Shown here: positions 1-21,574 of the stretch, piece after piece
Layout: each line of letters starts with the position of its first letter
How positions within the stretch are numbered: position 1 is the stretch's first letter
NCBI RefSeq assembly: GCF_031755915.1
Contig: NC_083383.1
Location: forward strand, 3,786,001 to 3,850,000
Origin: Ziziphus jujuba
Taxonomy: Eukaryota > Streptophyta > Magnoliopsida > Rosales > Rhamnaceae
Direction: 5' to 3'
DNA length: 64,000 nt
Position numbers and translations under genes: made by a program
The notes under the pieces: model-generated
The model's input: the letters and a program-made list of their open reading frames with translations, nothing else
Told to the model about the DNA's origin: nothing
The model's database searches: none

Positions 1-93
1 AGGGGTTCAGTCTTGTTCTTGCTTTCTCCCCTTTCTCTTTATTATTATTGTGATCAGATGTTCAAGGTATAACTCTGTTTTAACCTTTTCCAG

Positions 94-8939
<8,846 letters not shown>

Positions 8940-9839
8940 ATATGGCATCTTTATGCCTACTAAATTTTGCACACATGAATGACTACACTGGAGACTTACT
9001 CTTCGTACTGTAACATTATTCACCAAATACAAAGGTCCATCACCAAGAAGCTACAGGGAGTATATGTGCGTCGTGCTAATTCTGAGTGGCCTCATCTCAT
9101 AGTGGTGTCAACAAATCGTACCTTGTGTAACTTTGGTAATTATAAAAAACATAGCTGCAATAGAGCCAGAGTAAAGAAAAATATACTCTCACCAGGAGAA
9201 GAAGAAAAGATCTGAAGAAATAGTAATAGCTGAAAGAGAGGGCTTGGCCAATCATACATAATAATTTATTATTAGTTGTGCTTCTTTTCGTGCTAGATTT
9301 TATTGCACTGGACACTAGGGGCCATAGATGTCTTGTTATTTATTTATTTTTTTTGAAGTTTCTACCTCCTTTTGTTTATGTAGGATGTACACTGCCATGT
9401 ATGTGTATGAATAATCTCACAATTTTCGCTAATTCAAATTAATTGTTTTATGTTGAACATTTCAAAATGCCATAAGAATTCAGAGGTAATAAGCCTCCAG
9501 AATCATACATTTATAAGGGTATAGAACCTTTTATCGGCGAGTGTAAATTCTTGTTTTGGCAACTCTTCCATGTGAAGACCAATGAATATTTTGTTCTTGT
9601 TTGGACATGTTTTTCAAAGTAGTTTTATGTCAGAAGGAACAAAAAACGAAAATAAAAACAAAAAGCAAAAATGAAAAACGGAAAGTAAACAATACAAAAC
9701 AAGACAACTTTGTGGTACAATATTTTCGTTGAGGATCATGATATAGCAATTCATATTTTCTATCCCTTCTTGCTTTTATCGAGATGGAGACATGAGTCCA
9801 TATGAGTTTTGGAGAGCTGTAAGATGATGACTATAGAGG
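8940..9839. other. Intergenic region between ECA3 and the SCPL array
   Basis: AT-rich sequence with no coding signal. It should hold the ECA3 3' UTR. Bases from about 9700 resemble the conserved 3' flank found behind the other block A SCPL genes, so the right part is probably the old 3' UTR of the SCPL relic. Confidence 0.6.
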
Positions 9840-11747
9840 TTCATAATCTAATAAACTTCTAAACATGCCAAAGCATTCTTCAGGCTTTGTACCGAGGAGC
9901 TGTGTGTCTTCTTCTCTGCACATACAACCAGAATAAATATATAAATAAACCACCAAAATATAACTTCCGCAAGACAAATTCATGACCGAAAAATAAATCT
10001 CCATGAAAAAAATTTCTTGCCTTCACAGTTGCAAATGTCATCTGATTGGAGTAAGTCCTGGTATATCTACTCAAATGAAACAATGATTAAAAGTCTCATC
10101 CTGTTGCTATACTCACAATCTTCCTGTGCCAAAATATACATGTGAGATATTTATATGATGCTGGAATTACCCTGCAAGATGGCCTTGGACAAACCGTTCC
10201 AATCATCAACAGATCTTATCCATGCTTGAGTCGCTAAAAATGGTACTACCAAATCATGATCTCCACTGTTGAAAAAAGTTTACCAAATGCAAAATAAAAA
10301 TAAAAATAACAATGATGATAAGAAGTAGGCCTGTAAATTAATCCCAAACTAATTTCTGGAAAATACAGAATATAGTTAGACCAACATGTAGATTCGAGAA
10401 CGGTAGCTTTTGGCACTAAAGTTTGCACGGTAAGGAATGCTGCTAATGACCTCATGTTGATAAGGTAATCCAGAATTACATCGTAGCCATTGCCCTACAC
10501 TTTCCTGCATCAGCATGCCTTTCAGGTTACACCATCTCCTTTGTTTCATAATTAGTATAGGCCTTGGCTGATAACAAGTTTTTTTTTTTTTTTTTTTTTT
10601 ATATATATATAAATTGTATGTAGTTTGCTTATTTTAATGGTTCGTTAATGTTAGTTGATAATTTGTTAACATTTGTAATTAATTGATATGTTTACTAAAC
10701 TTTAACTACCATCAATTAATGTTAACAAACTGTTAAAATAAGTAAACCATACACAATTTAAAAAGAAAAAGGTAGAGACAAAAAATAAAAAATGAACTTA
10801 TTATCAAACACAGCTTTAAGGTTCTATTTTGATTTTGCCCACCTCATTCATACCTTTCGTATATGAGGCTCAAGGCCGACCTCAAGATCATTGGCCCAAT
10901 AGCCAGAAAGCAGGTGTTTATACTTTATAGTTCTACTAAAAACTAACAAATCAGAGTCAATAAAATATATTAGTAAATTAAGGAAAAAAGAAAGCCATTT
11001 TCCTTCTTTTTTTTTTACAAAATCTTATAGAGCTCTTCCAAGTATAAACGATATTGCTTTTTGCTTATCATCTTACAGGACAACCCAAAGTGGGTAGTGA
11101 TTCAGGATCAAAAAGAGCTTAGGCTTCTCATTTTGTGGCTCTGGGATACTAAAACTGCAGTTGGGCTCCAAAATATGACGTTTATCAAATCCTTTAAAAC
11201 ACTGTTACATGGGAATTATAATAAGTGCAATAAAATTCATGCTTAGATGGAAGCAATAACAGATGAAGATTCACTATGCCTAACTCTTGTCGTAAGCTCG
11301 AAGATGTTTGTTATGCTCTTTTGCTGGATATATCTTATAGTAAGCTCCTCCACAACTTCTCTCCAATGACTGAATGAAAATTTAAATTAATTTATTAGAA
11401 TTGGTCTCCAACAATTAGCATTATTCTATCTTTGCCATTTCTTTTAATAGTCGGTGTATTTTTTGGTGGCTGATGAGAATTAGATAAACAAATCACCTTT
11501 AGAGTTCATCAGATTTAAATACCATTCCATGAGCAAATGGGATTTTAAAATTGTCATCAGCTGGATCTGTTACTGGGTTCGCAAGTATGCATCCCTTGAA
11601 ACCATTTTAAACACTAGCATGTATAGTAGAAGCACTAAATTAACAAATTTTGTATGCCCACAAGCACATATTTTCTCTAGAAGCTCTCTTTCAACTTTCG
11701 AAAGGGACAAGTCTAATCTTATTAATTTCGAACAAAAGGAGAAGAAG

Positions 11748-11785
<38 letters not shown>

Positions 11786-11975
11786 GCATCATTTATCAAC
11801 CTCAAGATTTATAAACGGTATGATTCTGTCTTCATTTTCTGTGTGGCTAAAAAACACAAAATGAATATCAGCACAATGCTTTCAACCCACTTGTCTGGTT
11901 TTCGTCTGTATTATTTTGTTGAGTTCTAATGCTGAAATACATATTTATTTAGCATACCATTTGAGATTAAACACC
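9840..11975 (-). pseudogene. SCPL acyltransferase relic, 5'-truncated (end of exon 5 to exon 14)
   Basis: Reading leftward, recognisable remains of exons 5 (last bases only), 6, 7, 8, 9, 10, 11, 12, 13 and 14 appear in order. Similarity stops near 11975, so exons 1-4 and the active-site Ser are absent. Lesions: exon 9 is shortened. Exon 12 has lost two pieces of [13 protein letters not shown], which shifts the frame. The exon 11 end reads AT instead of AG before its donor. One extra A in exon 14 puts a stop just after HTAPRYKA. Exon 13 still reads YTRTYSNQMTFATVK and keeps the GC donor at 10020-10019. It belongs to block A of the array and cannot make an active enzyme. Confidence 0.88.
11751..11781 (+). 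repeat. (GA)n microsatellite
   Basis: A run of GA dinucleotides lies beside the exon 6 remnant of the SCPL relic. It is a simple repeat with no further meaning seen. Confidence 0.85.
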
Positions 11976-12378
11976 AATTAAGTGATTCTTTTTACGTGAT
12001 TTTCTTAGATGGCGTGTTTAATTCCTTTTGTTATGACAACAACACCTGAATGTGCTTGAATAACAGCCAAGCAAAGCAACTGTTTATTATGTGAAATTAC
12101 CCGGTTGTTTGGTTTTGTTTCTTGAAGTTATTTTATACCAAAATAGACCAAAAGAACGAAGAAAAAACAACTGCTGCTACTTTGAATTACAATATCTACG
12201 TTAGGAGGGGCCTGATTTAGCAATTCATATTGCCAATCCCTGCTTGCCTTTATTGAGATGGATATCATATGTATACATAAGTTCTACATTGTTAAGGCAA
12301 AAAGTGAAGCATATGTAAATGCAAATAAGCTTGGCAGGCATTGATACTGACAACGCAGAGGAGCTGGAGATGATTAAA
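11976..12378. repeat. Shared 3' flank of SCPL block A (first full copy)
   Basis: This stretch behind the SCPL gene at 12379 is closely repeated at about 16411-16807 and more distantly at 22430-22854. Parts also appear near 9700-9839 and 27280-27373. Shared landmarks include a CTGAATGTGCTTGA-like block and TGAATTACAATATC. Conservation behind five copies suggests that it includes the 3' UTR and was copied with each gene. No separate gene is visible. Confidence 0.7.
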
Positions 12379-15300
12379 TTAGAGAGGTTCATAATTTATC
12401 CACTTTTTAAACATTGCAGAACACTGTTCAGGCTTGTATTCAGGAGCTATGTGCCCTGCTCCCTGTGCACATATAACCCACCAAGAACCAATAAGAAATA
12501 AAAACAAATATATATATATATATATATATACCACTTCGGCGACAAACTCAACCAAATAACTTTCTGGCTAATTTTAAAAAATAATAATGAACAAAATAAA
12601 AGAAAACCCTTGCTTGCCTTGACAGTTGCAAATGTCATCCGGTTGGAGTAAGTCCTGGTGTACCTACAGCAAAATCAAAAAATGATTAGAAGTCTCAGCC
12701 TATTTGATCATAAACACTCGCTATCTTGCCTGTAACAAAATATACAACTTAGATTTCATATTGTAATTACCCTGCAACAAAGCCTTGGACAAACCATGGC
12801 CTCCAATCATCGACAATGGAGTTATTCAATGATCTTATCCACGCTTGAGTTGCTAAGAATGGCACCCCCAAGTCGTGATCTCCACTGTTTGAGAGCGAAA
12901 CAAAAGAGATCATAAGAAGTTGGCCAATAAGTTAAATCCAAATTTCTCTAAGATGCATAATACATAGACCAACCTATATATTAGAGAGCGATAGCCTTTT
13001 GCACTAAGGTATACATGATACGGGAAACTGCTGTGGACCTCATGCTGATAATAAGGTAATAATTTGCATCGCTGCCAATTAATGGTACTTCCCTGCACGG
13101 CATACCTTTCAGGTTACACAAACTTCTCCTTTGCTACTGATAAATGTTCCATCTTAGTCTTAGAACTAACTATATGCATACTTTTCGTATGTGAAGCGCT
13201 AGGCGGACATCAGGATGGTTGGCCCAATAAGCAGAGAGAAAGTATCCATTGTTCTATAAATATGAAGAAAGCTAATAAATCAGACATGCTTAGATATTAA
13301 GGAAGCAATAGAGTTGAGTTTTTTTTTTTTTTTTTCATCTTTTTAATTATAAACAGATCTTTGCTTATCTTACAGGACAACCAGGCATGGGTTCAGGATC
13401 CCATGGATCAAAGATAGTTTTAGGTTTCTTACTGAGAGACCTTCTTTTACTAGTGATATTTTGTGAGATCCTATCACTGCAGTTGGGCTCCAAAATATAT
13501 TCTGCGTTAATGCCTGAAATGCACTGAATATAAGAATTGTAACAAGTGCATTAGCTTCATTCTTAGATGGAAGCAAAATTAGAATACTACTGAGGATGTC
13601 TTACTTTGTGATAAGCTTTAAGATGTTTCTTACACTCTGTATTGCTTGGATATATGTTATTGTAATCACCTCCACAGCTTCTCTCCAATGACTGAATAAA
13701 ATGCAGATTTAGTTTATTAAGAATTGTTCTGCATCAAATGGCTTTTATTTCGATGATTCTTTTATGGATATTCTTTGAATGGTCGTTGTTTAATTTTTTG
13801 GTGGCTGCTGAGAATAAAAAAAAACAAATCACCTGGTAGAGTTCATCAGATATAAGTGCCATTCCATGAGCAAATGGGATTTTAAATTTGGAATCTGTTG
13901 GATCTGTTGCTGGGTTCCCAAGTAAATATCCCTGAAAACCATTAACAAACATTTCTACTTTAGTAGAACCAGAAGTATCTCCTTTATAAAATTTCTATTC
14001 AATGTATATTTAATTTGATAAGTAATTGTGTACAAATCAGGTGCTTTGTCAAGTTAGTTATTTCTTTTGTATGAATGATCCGGGGCTACACCGTAGATCA
14101 GCATATATTTTCTCTGAAAGAGCTGTTTCAACTTTAAAAAAAGATCATTTTAATTAAATATATATATATATATATATTTGTACAAGGAGAATTAGAGAGA
14201 GCAGCATAATTATGAACCTGAAGATTTATAAGCGGTTTGATGCCGCCTTCATTTTCTGCATGGCAACAGAAGAGAATGAATATCAACACACTGACATCAT
14301 TATATGCTTTTCCATCTAAAATATTCCTTTGTCCATTCTGATATACATGTATGTGTAATCTGCATACCATTTGAGATCTTTTGGGCAAGAACAGGGACAA
14401 TCATGCCAGAGTAGGAATCTCCAGCCACGTAGACTGGATTTGAGCTAAATTCCGGATGATCAATCGACCACTATAAAATGCATATATATTGTGAATAGTT
14501 AGTAGAAATGTAAAAAATCTTTCTCAATAAAAAGAAAAGTTATTCTTCATCGAGATTAAAGAAGATCATGAACAAGAACATGTAACAGGCAAGCATTCCT
14601 CAACAAATGCCTTTTGTGAATTATGTATAATTCATTTTTCTCCTTGAAAATGCAACTTAAATAAACTGTTATAACTAATGGTTGTCACTGTATCTTAAGG
14701 AAGTACATCTAAACTGTATATCAGAATTTTCTTAAAAAAGACATATGAGCTTACTTTTCTGAAGAATTGGAGGAGATGGTCTACTTGTTTGAAATCTCCT
14801 GTTTGAGATGCCATATCAGTCTTTGCATAAGAAAATCCAGTACCCACTGGTGAATCCACAAATATGATGCTGGATACCTGCTACTTCATCAACCACTATC
14901 AATTATGACCTTTAAATATGTTGTCAAACTATAAATGAAAATAACACCAAAAAAGAAAAAAAAAAAAAAAAAAAAAGGAACTATAAATTCAAGATTATAA
15001 AATTAGGAGTTACATAAAAGGCGTAAATATCTACAAGAATACAACTTTTGGTGGTAATGATATGGTTTTTGCAAATGACTAAAAAATTAAGTACAAAGTT
15101 GCAGAGGAGAGAAGAGATGGTGTGGTTGTTGATTAATCTTTGAGGGAAAGAGAAATATATATATATATATATATACGATCACCTTTGTCCAGGCTGATGG
15201 ATTTAAAACGAATGTTGGGAGACTTCGATTGTAATGTTCCATGTTATATTTTATTGGACCTACCATTCAAACGAAAGAAAAAGATGAGATTCATCTTCCT

Positions 15301-15896
15301 GTAATTGTAATTAATTCGACTAAGTACTCTGAGATCATTGACTAGGCAATACGCAAATCATGCATGCAGTTTATTTATAATTTTAGAGGCACAAGTACAT
15401 ATGCTATGGAATTTTGAATAAATATTATTACCAACTTCAAAGACAAGGCCAGACCAGGCAGAGCAACCAGGACCCCCTGTTAGCCAAAGCATGAGAGGAT
15501 CTTCCTCTGCATTCCTCTCAGACTTTACGAAGTAGTAGAAAAGCTGCACTTCCTCAGATTCACCCACTCCAATGTACCTTATATTATATATATATATATA
15601 TATATAAATATGTATATATATTTATATTTAACAATTTATCACTAACAATTAAAAGATATAAATGTAGCTATCTAGGTAGCTAATACTAAAACCAGTAGTG
15701 ATGTAGAGCAACGAAGCTAGCTAGCCAAAACGTACCCAGTTTCAAGATGAAAAGGAAGAGGTCCTTCCAGGAACCCAGGAAGAAACTTATGCACATTCTG
15801 AGGCAGCGCAAGCTGTGAACAAGGCAAGAGAAGAAAGAGAAGAAGGAAAATGTGAGAAAAAAGAGAAGTTGAAGAACCCAGTTGTTCTCCTTCCAT
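12379..15896 (-). CDS. SCPL acyltransferase-like gene A1, 14 exons, 472 aa
   Basis: Exons in reading order: 15896-15736, 15577-15432, 15259-15183, 14877-14755, 14470-14368, 14255-14218, 13931-13833, 13691-13605, 13523-13374, 13253-13182, 13092-12974, 12884-12771, 12663-12618, 12462-12379. Total 1419 nt, all in frame. The start ATG at 15896 opens MEGEQLGSS and a hydrophobic signal peptide. Oxyanion segment [10 protein letters not shown]; triad Ser188 (GDSYSG), Asp396 (SGDHD) and His449 (GAGH). The GDSYSG and SAWSG forms are typical of clade IA acyltransferases rather than carboxypeptidases. Family role: vacuolar transacylation from 1-O-acyl glucose esters to specialised metabolites; the substrate here is unknown. 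Intron 13 uses a GC donor (12617-12616). The gene is the sister of A2, 4.4 kb away. Confidence 0.9.
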
Positions 15897-16807
15897 GGAG
15901 TTCTAAATTCAGCATGCAAATGCTATTTTTGCTCAAACTCTCATAAAGTTTATATGTATATATATATATATATATATAATAAAAATAATAAAAAAAGAAC
16001 AGAAAATTTATTAGTTTGTCCGTTCTGTTCTGAATCTAAACTATGTATGTAGCCAGGTGTAGGACAGTGAGAGAGGTTGGTTTACAAGATTAGCTGGGGA
16101 ATTGACACCATTAATGCTCGCCTTGGGTTGCGTTGCGATGGCGGACAAACCATCATTTTTATTTTTTTCGCATGAAGGACAAACGATTGTACTGCTGCAA
16201 AATTAAAGAGCATTTATTTACTAATTTAATTAATTTTTAATTCTATATGAAAATCTTTGTCAGACAAAATATATGCTAACTTTTGACTGCGTGTCTTCAG
16301 TTAAAAGTTTTATAAATTTATTAAATTCTGTTGGTTCTGGAATTATGAATTATATTCATAGTTTTGCACCTTGGTTTTGAACTTCTTTTTAGTGCTTCGA
16401 TGGGAAGCCAAAGAAATTTTTTAGACAACGCCTGAATGTGCTTGATAGGAAACCAAAGAAATTTTTTGCTTTATGAAATTAAGAAATTAAGGATTTCTTA
16501 AGCAAAGCAACTGTTTTATTATGAGAAATTATCCGGCTTGTTTTGGTTTTATTTTTTGAAGTGATTTTATGCCAGAATAGACCAAAAGAAAAAAGAAAAA
16601 ACAACAACTACTACTAGTAGTCTGAATTACAATATCTACTTTAGGAGGGCCGGTCAATTCCTGCTTGCTCTTATAGAGATGGATATCATATGCATACACG
16701 AGTTCTACATTATTGCTAAGGCAAAAAGTGAAACATGTAAATGCAAAATAAGCTTGGCATTGGCAAGCGGTGATACTGACAAAGCAGAGGAGGTGGAGAT
16801 GATCAGA
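15897..16807. other. A1 upstream region and A2 3' flank
   Basis: Bases 15897 to about 16180 are the putative A1 promoter. They match the A2 upstream region (20183-20410), including the shared AGAGGTTGG and CGCCTTGGGTTGCGTTG blocks. Bases from about 16411 repeat the A1 3' flank. No gene is visible between them. Confidence 0.65.
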
Positions 16808-19800
16808 TTAGAGAGGTTCAAACTCTATCCATTTTTTAAACATTGCAGAACACTGTTCAGGCTTGTATTCATGAGCTATGTGCCCTGCTCCCTGTGCACA
16901 TATAACCCACCAAGAACCAATAAGAAATAATAACAAAAAAATATAACTTCTACCACAAAGTGAAGTAAATAACTTTCTATCTAATTGAAAATAAATAAAT
17001 GAATCCTTGCTTGCCTTGACAGTTGCAAATGTCATCCGGTTGGAGTAAGTCTTGGTGTACCTACACCAAAATCAAAAAATGATTACAAGTCTCAGCCTAT
17101 TTGATATACACTCACTATATTACTCGTACCAAAATATACAACTTAAATACCATATTTTAATTACCCTGCAACAAAGCCTTGGACAAGCCATGGCCTCCAA
17201 TCATCAACAATGGAGTAATTCAAACATCTTATCCATGCTTGAGTTGCTAAGAATGGTACCGCCAAGTCATGATCTCCACTGTTTTAGAGGGAAACAAAAG
17301 AGATCATAAGAAGTTGACCAATAATTTAATCCAAATTTCTCTAAGATACAGAATACATAGACCAACCTGTATATTAAAGAACGATAGCCTTTAGTACTAA
17401 GATTTACATGATATGGGAAACTGCTATGGACCTCATGCTGATAATAAGGTAATAATTTGCATCGCCGCCATTTTCCGATACTTCCCTGCACGGCATACCT
17501 TTCATGTTACACAATCTCCTCCTTTGCTACTGGTAAACTTTTTCATGTTAGAACCATCTATATACATACTTTTCGTATGTGAAGCGCGAGGCGGACATCA
17601 GGATGATTGGCCCAAAAAGCAGAGAGAAAGTATCCATTGTTCTACATATATGCAGAAAGTTAATAAATTAATCAGAAAGAGAACCAATCAAATAAATATG
17701 TTTGGATATTGAGGAAGCAATAGTTTCCAGTGTTTTTCATCGTTTAAATTTGTTAAAATATAAACCAATCTTGCTCATCTTACAGGACATCCCGGCATGG
17801 GTTCAGGATCCGATGGATCAAAGATGGCTTTAGATTTCTCATTGAGAGATCTTCTTTCACTAATGATATTTTGTGGAATCCTAGCACTGCAGTTGGGCTC
17901 CAAAATATATGCTTGATTAATATCTGAAATGCACTGAACATGGGAATTGTAACAAGTTCACTAGTTTCATAATTAGATGGAAGCAAAATTAGAATACTAC
18001 TCAGGGTTTTACAATATCTTAAGGATGTCTAACCATGCGATAAGCTTTAAGATGTTTCTGGCACTCTGTATCGCTTGGATCTATGTTGTTGTAATCTCCT
18101 CCACAACTTCTCTCCAATGACTGAAATAAAATGCTGATTGACTTTTATTATGAACTGTTCTGCATCAATTGGCTTTATTCCAAGGATTCTTTTGTGGACA
18201 TTCTTTGAATAGTCAGAATTTTTTATTTTTTATTTTTATTTTTTTAATGCCTGATGACAATCAGAAATACAAATCACCTGGTATAGTTCATCAGATATAA
18301 GTGCCATTCCATGAGCAAATGGGATTTTAAAATTGCTATCAGCTGGATCTGTTATTGGGTTCCCAAGTATGTATCCCTGAAAACCATTTAACCAACATTT
18401 CTATTGGAAGCACTGACTGAATAAAGTATCTTCTTTATAAAATTTATATTCAATGTATATATTTGATTTGATTAGTAATTAAGTAAAAAGCAGGTCTTTG
18501 TTCAAGTTAGCTTTTCCTTTTGTATGATTGACCAGGGCTAGATTGTAGATCAGCATATTTTCTTTAAAAAGGCTGTTTCAACTTCCAAACATATAGGATT
18601 ATTTTAATCTAGAAGTAGAAAGAGCAGCATAGCAGAATTATGAACCTGAAGATCTATGGACGGTTTGATGCCTCCTTCATTTTCTGCATGGCACGAAACA
18701 AGAGATTAATGAATACCAACACTCGCGTCCTTCATTATCTGGTTTTCCATCTAAAATATTTTCGGTTTTTCCGTTTTGATATACATGTATGTGTTTGTAT
18801 TTTGCATTACCATTTGAGATCTTTTGGGTAAGAACAGGGACAATCATGCCAGAGTAGGAATCTCCTGCAATGTAGACTGGATTTGAGCTAAATTCCGGAT
18901 GATCAATCAGCCACTGCAAAATGCATATATATCGTGAATAGTTAGCAGAAATATAAAGAATCTTACTCAATAAAGAGAGAAGTTATTCTTCATTGTGATT
19001 TTATATAATATGCCTTGTATGAACTATATATAATATATAATTGTGATTTTTCTTCCTGAAAATGCAAACTTAAAGAAACTGTTATAATTAATGGTTTCAC
19101 TATATGTTAAGGAAGTAAATAAAAAAACTCTAAATCAGAATTTTCTTAAAAATGGATTTATCATGAGCTTACTTTTCTGAAGAATTGGAGGAGGTGGTCT
19201 ACTTGTTTGAAATCTCCAGTTTGAGATGCCGCAGCAGTCTTTGCATAAGAAAACCCAGTACCAACTGGTGAATCTACAAATATTATGCTGGATACCTGCT
19301 ACTTCATCATCCACTATTAATTATTACCTTTACTATATATATTGTCAAACTGTAAATGAAAATAACACCTAAAAATATAAATTTGGTTGTAATTAAATGT
19401 TTATTAAAATAACCAAAAAGTAGCAGAGGAGAGAAGAGACGGTGTGAAAGAGAAATATATATATATATATATATACATACATATATATATATATATATAT
19501 ATCATCACCTTTGTCCAGGCTGATGGATTTAAGACAAACGTCGGGAGACTTCGATTGTAATGTTCTATGTTATATTTTATCGGACCTACCATTCAAACCA
19601 AAGGAAAGCTCAGATTTATCATCCTGTAATTGTAAATAATTCGACAAGTACTCTTTTAGATCATTGACTAGGCGATATGCACAATGCATGCATTTAGTAA
19701 TTTGCAATTTTAGAAGCAGAAGTACATATGGATCATATGGTATATGATTACCAACTTCAAAGGCAAGGCCAGACCAGGCAGAGCAACCAGGACCACCTGT

Positions 19801-20182
19801 TAGCCAAAGCATGAGAGGGTCTTTCTCTGGATTCCTCTCAGACTTTACAAAGTAGTAGAAAAGCTGCACTTCCTCAGATTCACCCACTCCAATGTACCTT
19901 ATATTATATATATATATATATATATGACAATTTATCACTAACGATTAAAAGAATATAAATGTCTTAGCTAGGTAGCTAAGACTAAAACCAGTAGTGAGTA
20001 GAGCAGCGAAGCTAGCCAAATGTATACCCAGTTTCAAGATGAAAAGGAAGAGGTCCCTCCAGAAACCCAGGAAGAAACTTATGCACATTCAGAGGCACCG
20101 CAAGCTGTGAACAAGGCAATAGAAGAAAAAGAAGAAGGAAAATGTGAGAGAAATTAGAAGCTGATCCCAGTAGTCCTTCCAT
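16808..20182 (-). CDS. SCPL acyltransferase-like gene A2, 14 exons, 470 aa
   Basis: Exons in reading order: 20182-20028, 19897-19752, 19585-19509, 19295-19173, 18913-18811, 18683-18646, 18376-18278, 18120-18034, 17933-17784, 17641-17570, 17485-17367, 17278-17165, 17060-17015, 16891-16808. Total 1413 nt with no internal stop. The ATG at 20182 opens MEGLLGSAS plus a Leu-rich signal peptide. Triad: Ser186 in GDSYSG, Asp394 in SGDHD, His447. The motif around the His reads [11 protein letters not shown], with His where A1 and other copies have Pro. Exon 8 ends YRM instead of YDK. Intron 13 has a GC donor (17014-17013). Substrate unknown; an acyl-glucose-dependent acyltransferase is the best family-level call. 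Confidence 0.9.
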
Positions 20183-21344
20183 GGAGTTTTTAATTTCAGC
20201 ATGCAAATGCTAACTTTGCTCGAACTCTTATAAATTTTTAAAATGAAAAAAAATAAAAAATATTTATTAGTTTGTTCCTTTTCTGAATATAAACTATATA
20301 TATAGCCAGGTGTATGACAGTGGGAGAGGTTGGTTCAGAAGATTAGCTGGAGAATTGACACCTTTGCTCGCCTTGGGTTGCGTTGCCGTGGTGGACAGAC
20401 CATTATTAGTACTACTGCCCCTCTAAATTAAAGAGCATGCGATTTTAAAACTGACGCTTTTACCACCATAATTAATTTCCAATCTATTTGTTACGAAAAT
20501 TTTTGTCAGACTAAAATATATGCTAACTTTTGAATGAGTATTTTCTCTTAAAAGTTCTATGTATATATGTTTAATAAGGTTAAAAATTCTGTTAGTTCTT
20601 GAATTATGAATTATATTCATAGTTGCATTTGGGTTTGGACATTTATTTAGCATTTTGATTCTTAAAATTTGGATTTTAGTGCTCTTTAGTCCTTGTACTT
20701 ATTCTTTCTACGTTTTTGAGCAATTTTGAGATATGCAAAGTACTTCCAAGCTAAAAAAAAATAATATACAGTGTACTAAATATACAATGTACCTATGCAA
20801 CATGCAAAATCATGTAGGAAATTAAGTCTCATATTGTACTATATCATAATTGTATTGTATCATACTTTTTTGTAGGAGTTACGGGTTTGAATTCTGATAT
20901 GTTTCGACTAAGCTTTAGTATGGATTTTACATGTTGCATACAGTGGAAGAAGACGATAAGTACAATAAAATAGGTAATTTATGGATTCCCATAAAGTTAT
21001 AAATATACACTCTGCTAATGGTCTATAGTTCCCTAAAATCTAGATCGATGATACGAGATCTTTTCTTTTGCAAGAGAAAAAAAAAAAAAAAAGTGTATTG
21101 TATGTTTTAAGCTATTAAAAATAATTTTAAAGACCAAAGTGCCAAAAAAATAAAATGTTGAAACATAGTTTATGGACTATCTGAGAGCCAATAATCTTAT
21201 CTAATAATCCCAATGCTATCAAGTACAGCACAGGATCTTTCTTAAGATACGATGAAAAACTCAAAATTCAGATGGATATATAAGTTTTATAATACTGTTT
21301 GGCCAAATGTGAAACATGTAAATGTAAATATATAAGCCGGATTA
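20183..21344. other. A2 upstream region with a degenerate foldback-like element
   Basis: The first 230 bases are the duplicated SCPL promoter. From about 20630 to 21180 the two ends are loosely inverted copies (TTTGGATTTTAGTGCTCTTTAGTCC-like at the left, its complement at the right), as in old MITEs. The centre holds A-rich tracts. No gene was seen. Confidence 0.35.
20295..20305 (-). promoter_or_regulatory. Candidate TATA box of SCPL A2
   Basis: On the minus strand this reads CTATATATATAG, about 115 bases before the A2 start codon and inside the promoter block shared with A1. The matching A1 position (about 16040-16053) reads CTACATACATAG, so A1 lacks the TATA form. The assignment rests on motif and spacing only. 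Confidence 0.45.
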
Positions 21345-21574
21345 CAGAGGTTTATCCATCTCTTAAAACTTATACCAAAACACTCCTCAGCCTTGTACTG
21401 AGGAGCTCTGTGCCCCGCATCCTGCACTTTTAAAGAAACCAGAACCGAAAAATAAATTCAAAAAAAAGGAATTCAATTTCCACAAAATCAACTAAATCAT
21501 GTCTATCTCTAATGAAAAACTTTCTAACCTTGACAGTTGTAAATGTAATCTGATTCCAGTAAGTCCAGGTGTAC
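21345..21574 (-). pseudogene. SCPL 3' fragment (exons 13 and 14 only)
   Basis: Exon 13 remnant 21574-21529 reads YTWTYWNQITFTTVK. Exon 14 remnant from 21421 reads DAGHRAPQYKAEECFG, then a KRWIN-like end. No upstream exons are found before the next gene. Unlike its block A neighbours, its intron 13 donor is GT (21528-21527, AAG then GTTAG). It is an isolated tail left by deletion or unequal exchange and is not expected to encode protein. Confidence 0.85.

Noticed and set aside
11529..11864. 111-codon plus-strand frame with an Arg-Glu repeat
   Set aside because: The repeat is the GA microsatellite, and the frame is antisense to SCPL relic exons 6 and 7.
15686..15919. Alternative upstream start for SCPL A1 in another frame (MHAEFRTPW...)
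   Set aside because: That frame gives no FLPGF/HLETG segment. The ATG at 15896 gives a signal peptide and matches A2.
20183..20206. Upstream in-frame start MHAEIKN for SCPL A2
   Set aside because: The first codon there is TTG. The first ATG in frame is at 20182, the same position as in A1.
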